Shown here: positions 38,699-48,446 of the stretch, piece after piece
Numbering within the stretch: position 1 is the first letter of the stretch
Layout: the number at the start of each line of letters is the position of its first letter
Assembly: GCF_001885905.1 (NCBI RefSeq)
Contig: NZ_JXKM01000003.1
Span: 340,405-404,404, forward strand
Source of the DNA: Enterococcus devriesei
Lineage (GTDB): Bacteria > Bacillota > Bacilli > Lactobacillales > Enterococcaceae
Length of the DNA: 64,000 nt
Direction: 5' to 3'
The notes under the pieces: generated by a model
The model's database searches: none
Told to the model about the DNA's origin: nothing
Seen by the model: the letters and a program-made list of their open reading frames with translations, nothing else
Program-made: the position numbers and the translations under genes

Positions 38699-40072
38699 TT
38701 AACGAAATACTTTTCTCAAGGTTTCCCCTAAAGTCGCCACTGGAATCAATTCGATGCCCTTCGGCGGTGTCCATTCACCCATATTGTTCTTCGGTAAATA
38801 GATTTTTTTGAAGCCTAATTTACTTGCTTCTTTGACACGTTGTTCAATACTGCTGACGCGGCGAATCTCGCCGGTCAAACCAATTTCACCGATAAAACAC
38901 TCGGTGGCCTCCGTACCGTTTTCTTTGTAGCTGGAAGCAATCGCTACCGCTACCGCCAAGTCAATCGCCGGCTCATTTAGCTTGACGCCGCCAGCGGCTT
39001 TCAAATAGGCATCTTGGTTTTGCAGCAGTAGGCCGGCCCGTTTTTCTAGAACCGCCATGATTAATGAAACGCGATTAAAATCGAGTCCCGTCGTCGTCCG
39101 TTTAGCATTGCCGAAAACCGTTGGCGTGACTAAGGCCTGGACCTCCACTAAAATTGGCCGGCTGCCTTCCATGGCGACGACGATCGCCGAACCGGTAGCT
39201 CCTTCCAAGCGTTCTTCTAAGAAAACCTGCGAAGGATTGGCCACTTCAACTAAGCCGCTTTCCCGCATTTCAAAAATTCCGATCTCATTAGTCGAACCAA
39301 AACGATTTTTCACCGCCCGCAAGATCCGGAAGCTGTGGTGCTTCTCGCCTTCAAAGTACAACACAGTGTCCACCATATGCTCTAACATTCGCGGACCAGC
39401 GATGTTTCCTTCTTTAGTCACGTGACCGACGATAAAGATCGCAATGCCATTGGTCTTCGCTAACTTCAATAATTCCGCGGTCGTTTCTCGCACTTGACTG
39501 ACCGAACCCGCCACACTGGTAATGTCTGGCTGGGTCATGGTTTGGATCGAGTCGATGATCACATAATCCGGCTTCAGATTTTCAATCGTACGGCTGATTT
39601 CTCCCATGTCTGTCTCGGCATACAAGTAAAAATCAGTATCGCTAGAACCTAGACGTTCTGCCCGCAACTTAATTTGCTGCGCGCTTTCCTCACCAGACAC
39701 ATACAAAACTGTACCGCCAGTCGCCGCTAATTGATGCGAAACTTGTAAAAGCAGTGTCGACTTCCCGATTCCGGGATCACCACCGATTAAGACGAGCGAA
39801 CCTGGTACCACGCCACCGCCCAGCACGCGGTTCAATTCGGCGAGCTCCGTTTGAACACGCGTCTCCTTTTTGAAGACCACGTCTTTTAATTTGGTTGGCT
39901 GTGCTCGTTCACCGGTTAAACTGACCCGGTTGCGGCGATCTTCTGGATGATTTTGTTCGATTTCCTCCACCATCGTATTCCAATTGCCACAGTTGGGACA
40001 GCGCCCCAGATATTTAGGCGAAACATAACCGCACTCTTGACAGATAAATTGCGTCTTGGATTTTTTTGCCAA
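38699..40072 (-). CDS. radA: DNA repair protein RadA
   Basis: A 457-residue RecA-like branch-migration helicase. The N-terminal zinc finger has four cysteines (CQECG and CPNCG, about 10-27), Walker A is GDPGIGKST (about 97-105), the RadA-specific motif KNRFG is at about 257, and a Lon-type domain follows (about 350-457). It aids recombination and natural transformation. The start is TTG at 40072 (AKKSKTQF follows) with GAGG upstream. Confidence 0.96.
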   Translation of the reverse strand: MAKKSKTQFICQECGYVSPKYLGRCPNCGNWNTMVEEIEQNHPEDRRNRVSLTGERAQPTKLKDVVFKKETRVQTELAELNRVLGGGVVPGSLVLIGGDPGIGKSTLLLQVSHQLAATGGTVLYVSGEESAQQIKLRAERLGSSDTDFYLYAETDMGEISRTIENLKPDYVIIDSIQTMTQPDITSVAGSVSQVRETTAELLKLAKTNGIAIFIVGHVTKEGNIAGPRMLEHMVDTVLYFEGEKHHSFRILRAVKNRFGSTNEIGIFEMRESGLVEVANPSQVFLEERLEGATGSAIVVAMEGSRPILVEVQALVTPTVFGNAKRTTTGLDFNRVSLIMAVLEKRAGLLLQNQDAYLKAAGGVKLNEPAIDLAVAVAIASSYKENGTEATECFIGEIGLTGEIRRVSSIEQRVKEASKLGFKKIYLPKNNMGEWTPPKGIELIPVATLGETLRKVFR

Positions 40073-40098
40073 AACTTTCGCCTCACTCAGATTAAATT

Positions 40099-40605
40099 TT
40101 ATTGTTGATCAGATGAACCAAATCCGCCAGTCCTAAGCGTTTCAGCCCGGTCATTATCCGCTTTAAGAAATGGCAAGAAAATGCCTTGGCCGATGCGTTC
40201 ACCTTTTTTAATTTTTACATCAGTTAAACCAAAATTCGAAAATTGGAACATGATGTGTCCCTCGTTATCAGGATTGTTGTAATAATCGCTATCGATCACG
40301 CCGATCCCGTTGCTTAAGGTAATGAAACGTTTCAACGGATTGCTAGAGCGATTGGCTAACTGCAAATACTCATCCTCGCCCATATAAGCTTTGATTCCAG
40401 TTGGGACCAAAACTGGCTTAAGGATTTTCTCTGAAGCTTCTGCGCCTTTCGTGAAATGTTGGATCACTTGCTTCCAAATTGCCGGAATAACGATATCCTC
40501 TGCCGCTTCAAAATCATAGCCAGCAGCATTTTTTGTTGCCCGTATTGGCAAATTGATACCTTTAGCTTGATATGCGGTTGTAATTTCAAACCCTCTTACT
40601 GTCAT
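40099..40605 (-). CDS. dut: dUTP diphosphatase
   Basis: A 168-residue trimeric dUTPase-like protein. Motifs in order: [12 protein letters not shown] (about 25-36), [20 protein letters not shown] (uridine pocket) and GERIGQGIF. The C-terminal glycine-rich motif is short (TGGFGSS). It removes dUTP from the pool. The start was set at 40605, with GGGAG upstream; the longer frame is unsupported. It sits just before radA, as in other enterococci. Confidence 0.92.
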   Translation of the reverse strand: MTVRGFEITTAYQAKGINLPIRATKNAAGYDFEAAEDIVIPAIWKQVIQHFTKGAEASEKILKPVLVPTGIKAYMGEDEYLQLANRSSNPLKRFITLSNGIGVIDSDYYNNPDNEGHIMFQFSNFGLTDVKIKKGERIGQGIFLPFLKADNDRAETLRTGGFGSSDQQ

Positions 40606-40814
40606 GTTAGACTCCCTTTTTTTAAAAACAAAAATGCTTTTTTGATCATTGCTCAGACGATTTAACGAATCGTCCGAAAACCTAAAGAAACTCTGGTCAA
40701 AATAAGACGCTCGTTCTTTGTGAAACATATAGCTATTTTAACATAGTGAGCCTTTGGATTCGTCATTCTTTTACGAAAACTCTGGGTAAATTTAATGAAT
40801 TTTTTTCTTTTTTA

Positions 40815-42614
40815 TTAATTTTCACTGATCCGTTGATCCAGTGCCGGAATCCGATTAATATACATCTCGATCCGCTTCGCATAAGAAGGTTTTTCCTCAT
40901 ACGTTTTGATTTGATTCTTCAATGTTCCCAAATCATCTGTTATGATGCCATTCACGTTTAACGAGATCATTCGATCCATTGAATCCGCATCATTCACTGT
41001 CCAAGCATAGACGCTCTTCTTCTCCTGATGGGCTCGTTGAACAAAATCACTCGTCAGTGTCGTTTCCTCCATCGTATAACCATTCGCCACTGTTTGAGGG
41101 AATACTAAATTATACGGCAGGATGTAGCTGACAAACAACTTTGGCGCTTCCTTTTTCAAATCTACCACTACATCATAGTCTAACGAATGAATGCGATGAT
41201 GGTGGGTCAAAATATTTTTTTGATATTTTTTGACAAAATTTTTCACCATATCTTTCGAATCTGCAGCGCTTGTTTTGATTTCAATCAACAATTTTTGCTG
41301 ATGCTGATTGGCATAAGCTAAATAATCGTCAAAACTTGCCACCGGTGCCACATGACCATTTTCCGTCGCAAACAAATCCTGTAATTCCACTAAGGTCAAG
41401 TCATGGGTCGTTTTGTCTTGCCCAGTTAAATTTTTCAGATTTTTATCATGCATCACAACGAATTGATGATCCTTGGTTTCTTGAATATCCATCTCAATAT
41501 AATCCGGCTTTTCTTTGATTGTTTCAGCCATCGCGGGAATCGTATTTTGAACACCGTTTCCATCATCCACTCCTCGATGAGAAATGGTTAGCGGAATCGC
41601 ATCAGCCAAACCAGTGAGATACAGGGCATTGCTGATTAGAATCGAACCGCCAAAAAAGAGGCACAATGCTCCGGCTGCGATTCGTGTCCAAAGACTCGGA
41701 CGAATCAAGCGCAAAGGCCGTTCGCCGCTAATTATCAGCGGATAAAATTTTTGTACTAAGATACTGAAGTAAAGGACTGTCGCCCAAGCCAGCATTAATT
41801 GACTAAAAAATTGAATACTCGTCAAAGTCAGCATCGCTCCCACCGCTGGAAAAGGTGCGGGCAATAAATCAAAGATTGTTTGGCAAAGATAGCTGAATCC
41901 GTAACCAACATAAGAAATAAAGGTCAAGAACATCGTCAAAATAAAAATACGCCAACCGTAGTGCCAGAACCGATGATGTGTCAGTTTTAAACTTTTTTCA
42001 ATCGCAGCCTTTGGTCTTTCGTCAGAGAAAATCATTAGCGGCAAGACAAATAATAACCGTATTCCGATATAAGACACTACGATCGAACCCGCTACTAGTA
42101 AAAGGGCGAAAACCACATTTTCATTCAAATATTCCAAAATAAAAACCGGAATCGTGACTTTACTTAATAAAGGTGTTCGAAAAATTGCATTAGCAAAAGG
42201 CAAAATCAAGAGAAAATAAAATAGAAAGAAAAAGAACGTCGCTGGACGTAGATGCCGCATGTGATAGAGCGATTGCTTAAAAATCCCCCACAGCGACCGA
42301 TCTTCCTTCGTTTGAATACTTTTGATGCCAAATAATTGAAACGTAAATTGTAAAAAAACTAAGGTCAAAACTAAAGCAAGCAACAAGAGCAGCGCAATCA
42401 AGACGGCTGGATGCTTCGTGATGATCGTTAAAATATTTGTGTTAGAAACATAAGGAATATTACCTCGTTGTAAAATAAAGACCACTAAAAATTGGACCAC
42501 AGGAATTACTAGCATCTCTAAGACAATATTCGTACCAACAATCAAAAGAATATAGCTGCCCCAATGACGCAGAAATTCCCGTGAATAGGTAAAGAAAAAC
42601 CGAAGTGAAGACAC
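40815..42614 (-). CDS. Membrane-anchored glycerophosphodiester phosphodiesterase
   Basis: A 599-residue protein. The N-terminal half has about eight membrane helices (GPDPase_memb domain, to about 345). The C-terminal half is a GDPD TIM barrel with ISHRGVDDGNGVQNT (about 353-367), the EMD metal pair in YIEMDIQ, and VVMHDKNL. It probably hydrolyses glycerophosphodiesters from lipid or teichoic-acid turnover outside the cell. The start is GTG at 42614 with AAGGAGG seven bases upstream. A tandem repeat array fills its leader. Confidence 0.9.
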   Translation of the reverse strand: MSSLRFFFTYSREFLRHWGSYILLIVGTNIVLEMLVIPVVQFLVVFILQRGNIPYVSNTNILTIITKHPAVLIALLLLLALVLTLVFLQFTFQLFGIKSIQTKEDRSLWGIFKQSLYHMRHLRPATFFFFLFYFLLILPFANAIFRTPLLSKVTIPVFILEYLNENVVFALLLVAGSIVVSYIGIRLLFVLPLMIFSDERPKAAIEKSLKLTHHRFWHYGWRIFILTMFLTFISYVGYGFSYLCQTIFDLLPAPFPAVGAMLTLTSIQFFSQLMLAWATVLYFSILVQKFYPLIISGERPLRLIRPSLWTRIAAGALCLFFGGSILISNALYLTGLADAIPLTISHRGVDDGNGVQNTIPAMAETIKEKPDYIEMDIQETKDHQFVVMHDKNLKNLTGQDKTTHDLTLVELQDLFATENGHVAPVASFDDYLAYANQHQQKLLIEIKTSAADSKDMVKNFVKKYQKNILTHHHRIHSLDYDVVVDLKKEAPKLFVSYILPYNLVFPQTVANGYTMEETTLTSDFVQRAHQEKKSVYAWTVNDADSMDRMISLNVNGIITDDLGTLKNQIKTYEEKPSYAKRIEMYINRIPALDQRISEN

Positions 42615-42652
42615 TCTGCATCCCTCCTTAATAAAGATAAAACACTTTAAGC

Positions 42653-43140
42653 AACTGCGAAAAGCATAACTGACCGCTAACTCGATTTATGGTTTTTCTT
42701 TTTCCAAAATCGGAAAAAGAAAGGTGATCCTCGTACGCATATCATCCAATTAAACAGCTTATACTATTATTTTCATTCAAATCCTAGTATTGAAATTGAA
42801 ATTTAAGAACTGCGAAAAGTTGGACTGACCGCTAACTCGTTTTATGGTTTTTCTTTTTTCAAAATCGGAAAAAGAAAGGTGATCCTCGTACGCATATCAT
42901 CCAATTAAACAGCTTATACTATTATTTTCATTCAAATCCTAGTATTGAAATTGAAATTTAAGAACTGCGAAAAGTTGGACTGACCGCTAACTCGTTTTAT
43001 GGTTTTTCTTTTTTCAAAATCGGAAAAAGAAAGGTGATCCTCGTACGCATATCATCCAATTAAACAGCTTATACTATTATTTTCATTCAAATCCTAGTAT
43101 TGAAATTGAAATTTAAGAACTGTGAAAAGTTGGACTGACA
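42653..43140 (-). repeat. Leader repeat array, three 155-base units plus a partial fourth, upstream of the GDPD gene
   Basis: Units begin (plus strand) at 42653, 42808 and 42963, and a partial one at 43118, with almost no differences. In gene sense each has CAGTCCAACTTTTCGCAG, a long AT-rich apical part, TTTAATTGGATGATATGCGTACGAGGATCA, then the hairpin CTTTTTC/GAAAAAG. The unit nearest the gene has a different left arm (AGTTATGC). Near identity indicates recent expansion. No gene is seen in this 548-base gap. Confidence 0.85.
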
Positions 43141-43162
43141 AGAATAATCGGGCACAGAATGG

Positions 43163-44119
43163 TTATGTGTCCGATTGGGTTTGGCGTTTTTGATCGTAGT
43201 TGGGATCAAATTCGTCGGTTTCGATATAAATATAGGCTTTTTTATCTGGCAGTGCTTGGCGGATCACTCGCTCGATCTGATTGACGACATCGTAACTGAC
43301 GCCTTCGTAAGAATCCGCGATATCGATCTTGGCGGCGATCATCACTTCAGTTGGGCCTAAGTGCACCGTTTTAATGTCAATGACTTTTTTGACTTCTTCG
43401 CGGTTGAAGGCCGTTTGAATTTTCAATAGGTCTGCTTTTGAGACACTTTCGCCAATAATCAAGCTGTAAAATTCTCGCGCTAAAAAGATCGAGGCAAACA
43501 AAAGCATCATCCCGATCAACAACCCACTCAATGCGTCAAACATCGGGTTGCCAGTCAGCATCGTTAAAATAGTTCCGATAATCGCTAAAACTAACCCAAT
43601 CACCGCACAAAAATCTTCTGTAAAAATAATCAAGATTTCACTGTGACGACTTTCATGTAAAAATTGGAATAGCGGCAGCTTTTCCGTATTCAGCTCATGA
43701 ATTTCCTTAATTGCGACCCGCAACGAACTGCCTTCAACTAGAATCCCGAAAACGAGGATTGCTAAGATGATTAAAGGATTTTCTACTTCATGGCTGGGAT
43801 GGAACAATTTTTCCACGGCCTCCCAAATCCCTAAAGCACCCCCACCAAAAAACAGCATTGTTGCTACAATGGTACTAAAGAAATATTTGGCCCGGCCTTC
43901 ACCAAACTGATGCAGCTCACTTTGGCCCCGATTCGCCCGGCGATTGCCGAATAATAGTAAAATTTGATTGCTGCAATCCACCACACTATGGATGCTTTCA
44001 TTCATCATTGCGGCACTACCGCTAAGCATATAGCCGACAAATTTGCTGACTGCTACTAAAATATTCGCTAACAGCGCAGCCAGTACGGCCATCGACCCTT
44101 GCGTTTTTTTCTCTTCCAT
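43163..44119 (-). CDS. Cation diffusion facilitator family transporter
   Basis: A 318-residue cation/proton antiporter of the CDF family. Six membrane helices are expected (about 12-215), with the metal site MMNESIHSVVDCSNQ in helix 2 (about 37-51), followed by a cytosolic domain (about 220-305). It resembles the CzcD/FieF-like branch with zinc, iron or manganese export; the metal is not decided by the motif, which has N-x3-H/D-x3-D form. The start was set at ATG 44119; GTG 44128 is possible. Confidence 0.88.
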   Translation of the reverse strand: MEEKKTQGSMAVLAALLANILVAVSKFVGYMLSGSAAMMNESIHSVVDCSNQILLLFGNRRANRGQSELHQFGEGRAKYFFSTIVATMLFFGGGALGIWEAVEKLFHPSHEVENPLIILAILVFGILVEGSSLRVAIKEIHELNTEKLPLFQFLHESRHSEILIIFTEDFCAVIGLVLAIIGTILTMLTGNPMFDALSGLLIGMMLLFASIFLAREFYSLIIGESVSKADLLKIQTAFNREEVKKVIDIKTVHLGPTEVMIAAKIDIADSYEGVSYDVVNQIERVIRQALPDKKAYIYIETDEFDPNYDQKRQTQSDT

Positions 44120-44263
44120 TTGATTCACTCACTTCCTGATTGTATCTATTATAAATCAGAAAGGAAAAATCATAAAAACATATCTCTTTCCATTCGTGAA
44201 GCAAATCGCTCGTCTTTAAAGCTGAATTGTGGAAAAATCAAAAGAAAGCTAGGAGGGATTTTT

Positions 44264-44635
44264 ATGCGTCTATGGCATGAAGCACTGATACCCGCGCTTC
44301 CGCGACAACAATTATTAGGACAGCATCGCGAAGTTGCGGCGTTGCGGGGCAAAGGTTGGGGCAAAAAGCACGCCACGGTGGATTATGTTTTCACTCATCC
44401 TTATTACAAATTGTATCAATTTCATTTGTTGGTTATGGAGGAAATGAAGCGCCGTGGCTACAAGCCTGATTCCTTATGGTTCGATCCGCTGTACCGTGGG
44501 AAAAACTTATCTCCTTTAGTAGCGATCCAGCCATTGGCCCTCACTCGTCCGATCTATCCCGAACATAATGAAGATTATCTAACAGAATGTCTGCTGAATC
44601 TGGTGCAAAAAGGCATCTTTTTGACTAAGCCTTGA
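44264..44635 (+). CDS. Pyrimidine-dimer DNA glycosylase-like protein (TIGR02328/Pyr_excise type)
   Basis: A 123-residue protein beginning MRLWHEALIPALPRQQLLGQ, the signature start of the pyrimidine-dimer glycosylase (endonuclease V-like) group related to phage T4 DenV. The segment GKGWGKKHATVDYVF follows. T4-type enzymes cut the glycosyl bond at cyclobutane dimers; this shorter family is poorly studied. AGGAGGG precedes the ATG. Its stop overlaps by 11 bases the convergent stop of the DNA-metabolism protein gene. No LexA-type box was seen upstream. Confidence 0.75.
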   Translation: MRLWHEALIPALPRQQLLGQHREVAALRGKGWGKKHATVDYVFTHPYYKLYQFHLLVMEEMKRRGYKPDSLWFDPLYRGKNLSPLVAIQPLALTRPIYPEHNEDYLTECLLNLVQKGIFLTKP

Positions 44636-45371
44636 ACTCGGTCATATCCCCGCGAAAACGCAAAGGTAAATGATTTCGTTGAGCCCGATAATTGGCACGT
44701 TCATCAATCGTCACTGCTCGTAAAAAAGTCTTCCATTGCTGGCGAATGTCCTGTTCATCACCGGAATCCGAAAACTCGGGACAGCTAGTATTTTCCATCA
44801 AATGGATGTCCCCCTGATCAATGATTCCCAAAAGTTCATGGGTCTCATCATAAATCATGATTTTTTCTTGAGGATAGCGCTCGGCGAAATGAGGACAAAG
44901 ATAAGGCATGACATAGTGCTTTGGATGGATTTTGCTGAATAACACGTCGCCAACATATTCAAACCGAACAAACCCCGTCAATGCATGATTTTCTCCAAGC
45001 AGGGTCCGAATACTTTTGGCTAACGCTAAGATCGCAGGGTGCCCTAAATGGTTTTCTAATAGATCCTTTGTTTGTAATGCAATCTCGATCGCTTCTAATA
45101 AATAGCGTTCTTTCCCCTCTAGTGTGGCGTAAAAACCATTTTGAATAAATTGAAAATTTTCTGATCGCAAGCGTTGACGCAGACGGCGATAGATTTTTTT
45201 CCCTCTCAGCACGTCGGTTTCGATCCACTCCGCCAAAAATAAATTTTCGACCGCTGTCTCCGGTGATAAGATCAGTGTCGGAAACTTTTTCTCCCGAAAG
45301 CTACGATCCACAATGGTCATAAACCCTAAAAAGCTACCGTCATACTCCCAATGGTCCGCGGATTCTTCCAT
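44625..45371 (-). CDS. DNA-metabolism protein partnered with radical SAM protein (TIGR03915 type)
   Basis: A 248-residue protein beginning with a WEYDGSFLGFMTIV segment and ending near LPLRFRGDMTEF, both features of the TIGR03915 family. These proteins almost always stand next to the radical-SAM/HhH protein found just upstream, and some are fused to uracil-DNA glycosylase-like domains. The biochemical job is unknown. The start was set at ATG 45371, six bases beyond the radical-SAM stop; a GTG at 45380 is possible. It is the second gene of the operon. Confidence 0.8.
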   Translation of the reverse strand: MEESADHWEYDGSFLGFMTIVDRSFREKKFPTLILSPETAVENLFLAEWIETDVLRGKKIYRRLRQRLRSENFQFIQNGFYATLEGKERYLLEAIEIALQTKDLLENHLGHPAILALAKSIRTLLGENHALTGFVRFEYVGDVLFSKIHPKHYVMPYLCPHFAERYPQEKIMIYDETHELLGIIDQGDIHLMENTSCPEFSDSGDEQDIRQQWKTFLRAVTIDERANYRAQRNHLPLRFRGDMTEFKA

Positions 45372-45376
45372 GAAAC

Positions 45377-46672
45377 TCACCTACTTTTCGCATGTTCAAA
45401 ACGTTCCACATCAAATAAGGATAGCTGTTCACTGGTGGATTGCGTGTTGTGTTTCTTTAATACCTCATATTGCTTTGAAGAAATCAACGAGGTGATGATC
45501 CATTCCGGATCTTTGATCAATCCGGCAGGCGTTTCATGATTACAGGCGATAAAATATTGCGCCCGCTTGATTACGATACCCAATTTTTTTAAATCGGTTA
45601 GATGCAATCGATAATATTTTCTTGCCTTTACGATATTTTGCGCACTTTTCGGCCCGATCCCGGGAACGCGCAACAACTGATCGTAGGATGCCGTCTGGAC
45701 GTCAACGGGGAAGCGTTGGTAATTTTGGACCGCCCAATTGGCTTTCGGATCGAGATACAAATTAAAGTTTGGTTTGTCCTCAGACAAAATCTCGTCCGCG
45801 GTAAATTTGTAATAGCGCAGCAACCAATCCGCCTGATACAAGCGATGTTCTCTTAATAGTGGTGGATCTGTCGTCACTGCCGGCAATAAATTATCTTGAT
45901 TGACGGGAATATAGGCCGAATAATAGACCCGCTTCAATTGATATTTTTGATATAAATTCTCCGAAATCTTCACGATCGAGCGATCACTCTCAGGGCTAGC
46001 TCCGATGATCATCTGGGTTGACTGTCCGGCTGGCACAAAACTTGGTGCATTCCGCACCATGGGTAAAAATTCCTGTTCTTTTTTTACCGTCGTAATCTGC
46101 TTCATCGGCTTGTATAAGTCAAAGGGATCTTTATCTGGAGCCAGCAATTTTAGACTTTCGCGGGAAGGCAGTTCAACATTGACACTCATTCGATCCGCCA
46201 GAAAACCAAGTTCTTCGATTAATTTTTCATCCGCGCCTGGAATCGCCTTAACGTGGATATAGCCACGAAAACCTTTTTCTTCCCTTAAAATTTTTAGCGT
46301 CTTGATTAAGAGCTCGCAAGTGTAGTCCGGATTCTTAATAATTGCAGAGCTCAAAAACAGGCCTTCGATATAATTACGCATATAGAAATCCATCGTCAAA
46401 TCCGCCACCTCTTGCGGCGTGAAAGTCGCTCGCGGAATCGCATTCGATTTTCGATTGATGCAATAATGACAATCAAAGATGCAGGCATTAGTGAACAATA
46501 ATTTTAATAACGATACGCACCGTCCATCGGGCGTAAAGGAATGACAAATCCCAGAGACTTGCGTACTACCTACCGTCCCCTTCCTGGTATTATTTTCCAC
46601 ACCACTGCTGGAACAGGATACATCATATTTCGCTGACTCAGCCAAAATTTCAATTTTTCTTTCCAGCTCCAT
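45377..46672 (-). CDS. Putative DNA modification/repair radical SAM protein (TIGR03916 type)
   Basis: A 431-residue radical SAM enzyme. The cluster motif is CIFDCHYC (CX3CX2C, about 68-75), with extra N-terminal cysteines at about 20, 43 and 53. A C-terminal helix-hairpin-helix (LLRVPGIGPKSAQNIV, about 335-350) suggests DNA binding. The combination is typical of a conserved but little-studied family tied to DNA repair. A sigma-A promoter with a LexA-like box overlaps its start region. AGGAG precedes the ATG. Confidence 0.85.
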   Translation of the reverse strand: MELERKIEILAESAKYDVSCSSSGVENNTRKGTVGSTQVSGICHSFTPDGRCVSLLKLLFTNACIFDCHYCINRKSNAIPRATFTPQEVADLTMDFYMRNYIEGLFLSSAIIKNPDYTCELLIKTLKILREEKGFRGYIHVKAIPGADEKLIEELGFLADRMSVNVELPSRESLKLLAPDKDPFDLYKPMKQITTVKKEQEFLPMVRNAPSFVPAGQSTQMIIGASPESDRSIVKISENLYQKYQLKRVYYSAYIPVNQDNLLPAVTTDPPLLREHRLYQADWLLRYYKFTADEILSEDKPNFNLYLDPKANWAVQNYQRFPVDVQTASYDQLLRVPGIGPKSAQNIVKARKYYRLHLTDLKKLGIVIKRAQYFIACNHETPAGLIKDPEWIITSLISSKQYEVLKKHNTQSTSEQLSLFDVERFEHAKSR

Positions 46673-46691
46673 CGAAAGCTCTCCTTTTTAT

Positions 46692-46735
46692 CGAACCTAT
46701 GTTCTTATTTAACCAAAGAAAGTCTTCTTTGTCAA
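46692..46735 (-). promoter_or_regulatory. Promoter and LexA-like box of the radical-SAM operon
   Basis: TTGACA (46735-46730), a 17-base spacer and TTAAAT (46712-46707) form a strong minus-strand promoter. Two bases beyond the -10, 46692-46705 reads on the minus strand AGAACATAGGTTCG. This differs at one position from the core CGAAC-N4-GTTCG. LexA bound there would cover the transcription start, about 20-35 bases before the start codon. Confidence 0.72.
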
Positions 46736-46879
46736 AAATTTTCTTGTGAGATACTTCTAAAGACGGATGACGTCATTTGAGAATTTGCTATACTTTTAGA
46801 CATAACCACAGCTGTTCGTTACTTTTCCAGTCGGAAATGAGTTAGCTGTACTGTCAGATAAGGATAAGGAGAATGAAAG

Positions 46880-47095
46880 ATGGAAAGAAAACAATATGTT
46901 TGTGACAAGTGCGGATGCCAGCATTATACATCTGACCAATTCCAAGCAACGGGGGGAAATTTCGCAAAGATCTTCGATGTACAAAATAAAAAATTCACGA
47001 CTATTAGCTGCAAACAATGCGGCTACACCGAACTCTATCGCGGAACAACGTCGGATGGTTGGAATATTCTAGACTTCCTAATGGGTGGAAGCTAA
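46880..47095 (+). CDS. Small zinc-ribbon protein (DUF2082 type)
   Basis: A 71-residue protein with two CxxC pairs (CDKCG, about 8-12, and CKQCGYTE, about 45-52), predicted to bind one zinc. The family is annotated as zinc-ribbon, possibly nucleic-acid binding; its role is unknown. AAGGAG precedes the ATG. It is monocistronic, with a bidirectional terminator behind it. Confidence 0.85.
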   Translation: MERKQYVCDKCGCQHYTSDQFQATGGNFAKIFDVQNKKFTTISCKQCGYTELYRGTTSDGWNILDFLMGGS

Positions 47096-47140
47096 AAAAA
47101 GAAGGGGCAAACATCGTTCATCGAGTTTGTCCCTTCTTTT
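47095..47140. terminator. Bidirectional terminator
   Basis: AGAAGGGGCAAAC and GTTTGTCCCTTCT form a hairpin with a 12-base loop, with A and T tracts on either side. It ends the zinc-ribbon gene and the convergent membrane-protein gene. Confidence 0.85.
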
Positions 47141-47151
47141 ATAGTTAAATG

Positions 47152-47463
47152 TTACTTTTCAAAATACCCCGTCCAAGAGCGATCTTCTTCGTTGACCTTT
47201 GCTCCTACGAAGGCTTTTTGAGTTGATTTTCTGACTAAATCACCTTCGCCGCTTAAATCATCCATCAACGCTTTGTACTCTGGATAAACGACGGCCTCCA
47301 ACTCATTGAGATCGCGATTCGTGAAAAAATCCTCCATTCGCTCCTCTGGCTCGGTTTGTGAAAACTCCGTCGTCGGTTCGACCGCGACTTGGTCCTTCTG
47401 ATCAAACCAAAAAAAGAGTAAAACGGCTGCTAACACAACAACAAGCGCTGCAATTTTTTTCAT
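47152..47463 (-). CDS. Small secreted or membrane-anchored protein of unknown function
   Basis: A 103-residue protein with an N-terminal hydrophobic helix (about 4-20) and a Lys start, so it is exported or anchored. No lipobox cysteine is present. The rest is acidic, without a family I recognise. The start was set at 47463, with GGAGG eight bases upstream. Confidence 0.6.
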   Translation of the reverse strand: MKKIAALVVVLAAVLLFFWFDQKDQVAVEPTTEFSQTEPEERMEDFFTNRDLNELEAVVYPEYKALMDDLSGEGDLVRKSTQKAFVGAKVNEEDRSWTGYFEK

Positions 47464-47564
47464 CCAATCCGCCTCCAACGATTCTGTTTATTATTAGTAT
47501 GCCATAATTGAAAGCGTTTTTGAATGAAAAGCAGTCTTTCTCGATAAATAGGCTTTGACTGAAT

Positions 47565-47600
47565 CAAAAAAAGCTAAAAACCTGTAAGGGTTCTTAGCTG
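47565..47600 (-). terminator. Terminator of the aldo/keto reductase gene
   Basis: AGCTAAGAACC and GGTTTTTAGCT form a stem with one mismatch, followed by seven T on the minus strand. Confidence 0.85.
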
Positions 47601-47606
47601 TGTTTT

Positions 47607-48446
47607 TTACTCGAATTCTTCGTATTCATTTGGGTCTTGATCGTCGATTCGACCGTCCGCTTTTTCTAATAGATTGATTCTTTCGAGCTCTGTTTGTGAC
47701 AATTCAAAATCAAATATCGTCAAATTCTCCCGTTGATGCTGCAAGTTGCGCGATTTTGGGATTGGCACAATTCCACGTTGATGATGCCAACGTAAAACGA
47801 TTTGCGCCGGAGTCTTGTGATATTTTTCTGCGAGTTCTTGAATCACCGATTCCGTTAGCGCGTCATTGCCGCGGCCTAACGGACTCCAAGCCTCTGTTAG
47901 AATGCCGCGTTTTTTATTTTCAGCAACCATTCGTTCTTGGACCCAGTAAGGATGGATCTCGATTTGATTGACCGCCGGTGTCACACCGGTTGCTTCGATA
48001 ATTTTATCCAAATGCTCTGGCTCAAAATTAGAAACACCAATCGAGCGAATCAAGCCTAACTTTTGCGCATCAACTAATGCCTGCCACGCTTCAGTATACA
48101 GACCCCGCTTAGGTAATGGCCAATGAATCAAATACAGATCAAAATACGTTAAGCCCATCCGAAATAAGGATTCTTGAATCATCATTAAGGCATCAGCATA
48201 ATGGTGGTATTTTCCTGGTAGCTTCGTCGTTACAAAAAATTCCGAACGAGGAAGTCCTGAACGGCGAATCGCTTCCCCCACAATTCCTTCGCTGTCATAA
48301 TTCGTTGACGTGTCTAACAAGCGATAGCCATCTTGGATCGCTGTCAACACTTGATCCACCCCTTGACCTCCTCGGATCTGATAGGTTCCCAGTCCAACAG
48401 CCGGTAAAAAATGTCCGTCATTCAATGTTATCAATGGTGCAGTCAT
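47607..48446 (-). CDS. Aldo/keto reductase
   Basis: A 279-residue NADPH-dependent oxidoreductase. Visible features are GLGTYQI, LLDTSTNYDSEGIVGEAI (catalytic Asp and Tyr, about 44-60), the lysine in TTKLPGK, and the histidine in LIHWPLP. The C-terminal PIPKSRN cofactor motif is present. This is the AKR5-like group, with broad carbonyl substrates; the natural one is unknown. AGGAGG lies nine bases before ATG 48446. Confidence 0.92.
   Translation of the reverse strand: MTAPLITLNDGHFLPAVGLGTYQIRGGQGVDQVLTAIQDGYRLLDTSTNYDSEGIVGEAIRRSGLPRSEFFVTTKLPGKYHHYADALMMIQESLFRMGLTYFDLYLIHWPLPKRGLYTEAWQALVDAQKLGLIRSIGVSNFEPEHLDKIIEATGVTPAVNQIEIHPYWVQERMVAENKKRGILTEAWSPLGRGNDALTESVIQELAEKYHKTPAQIVLRWHHQRGIVPIPKSRNLQHQRENLTIFDFELSQTELERINLLEKADGRIDDQDPNEYEEFE

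Noticed and set aside
42653..43140. CRISPR array
   Set aside because: The repeat unit is 155 bases with no unique spacers and no cas genes; it is a tandem duplication of the leader repeat.
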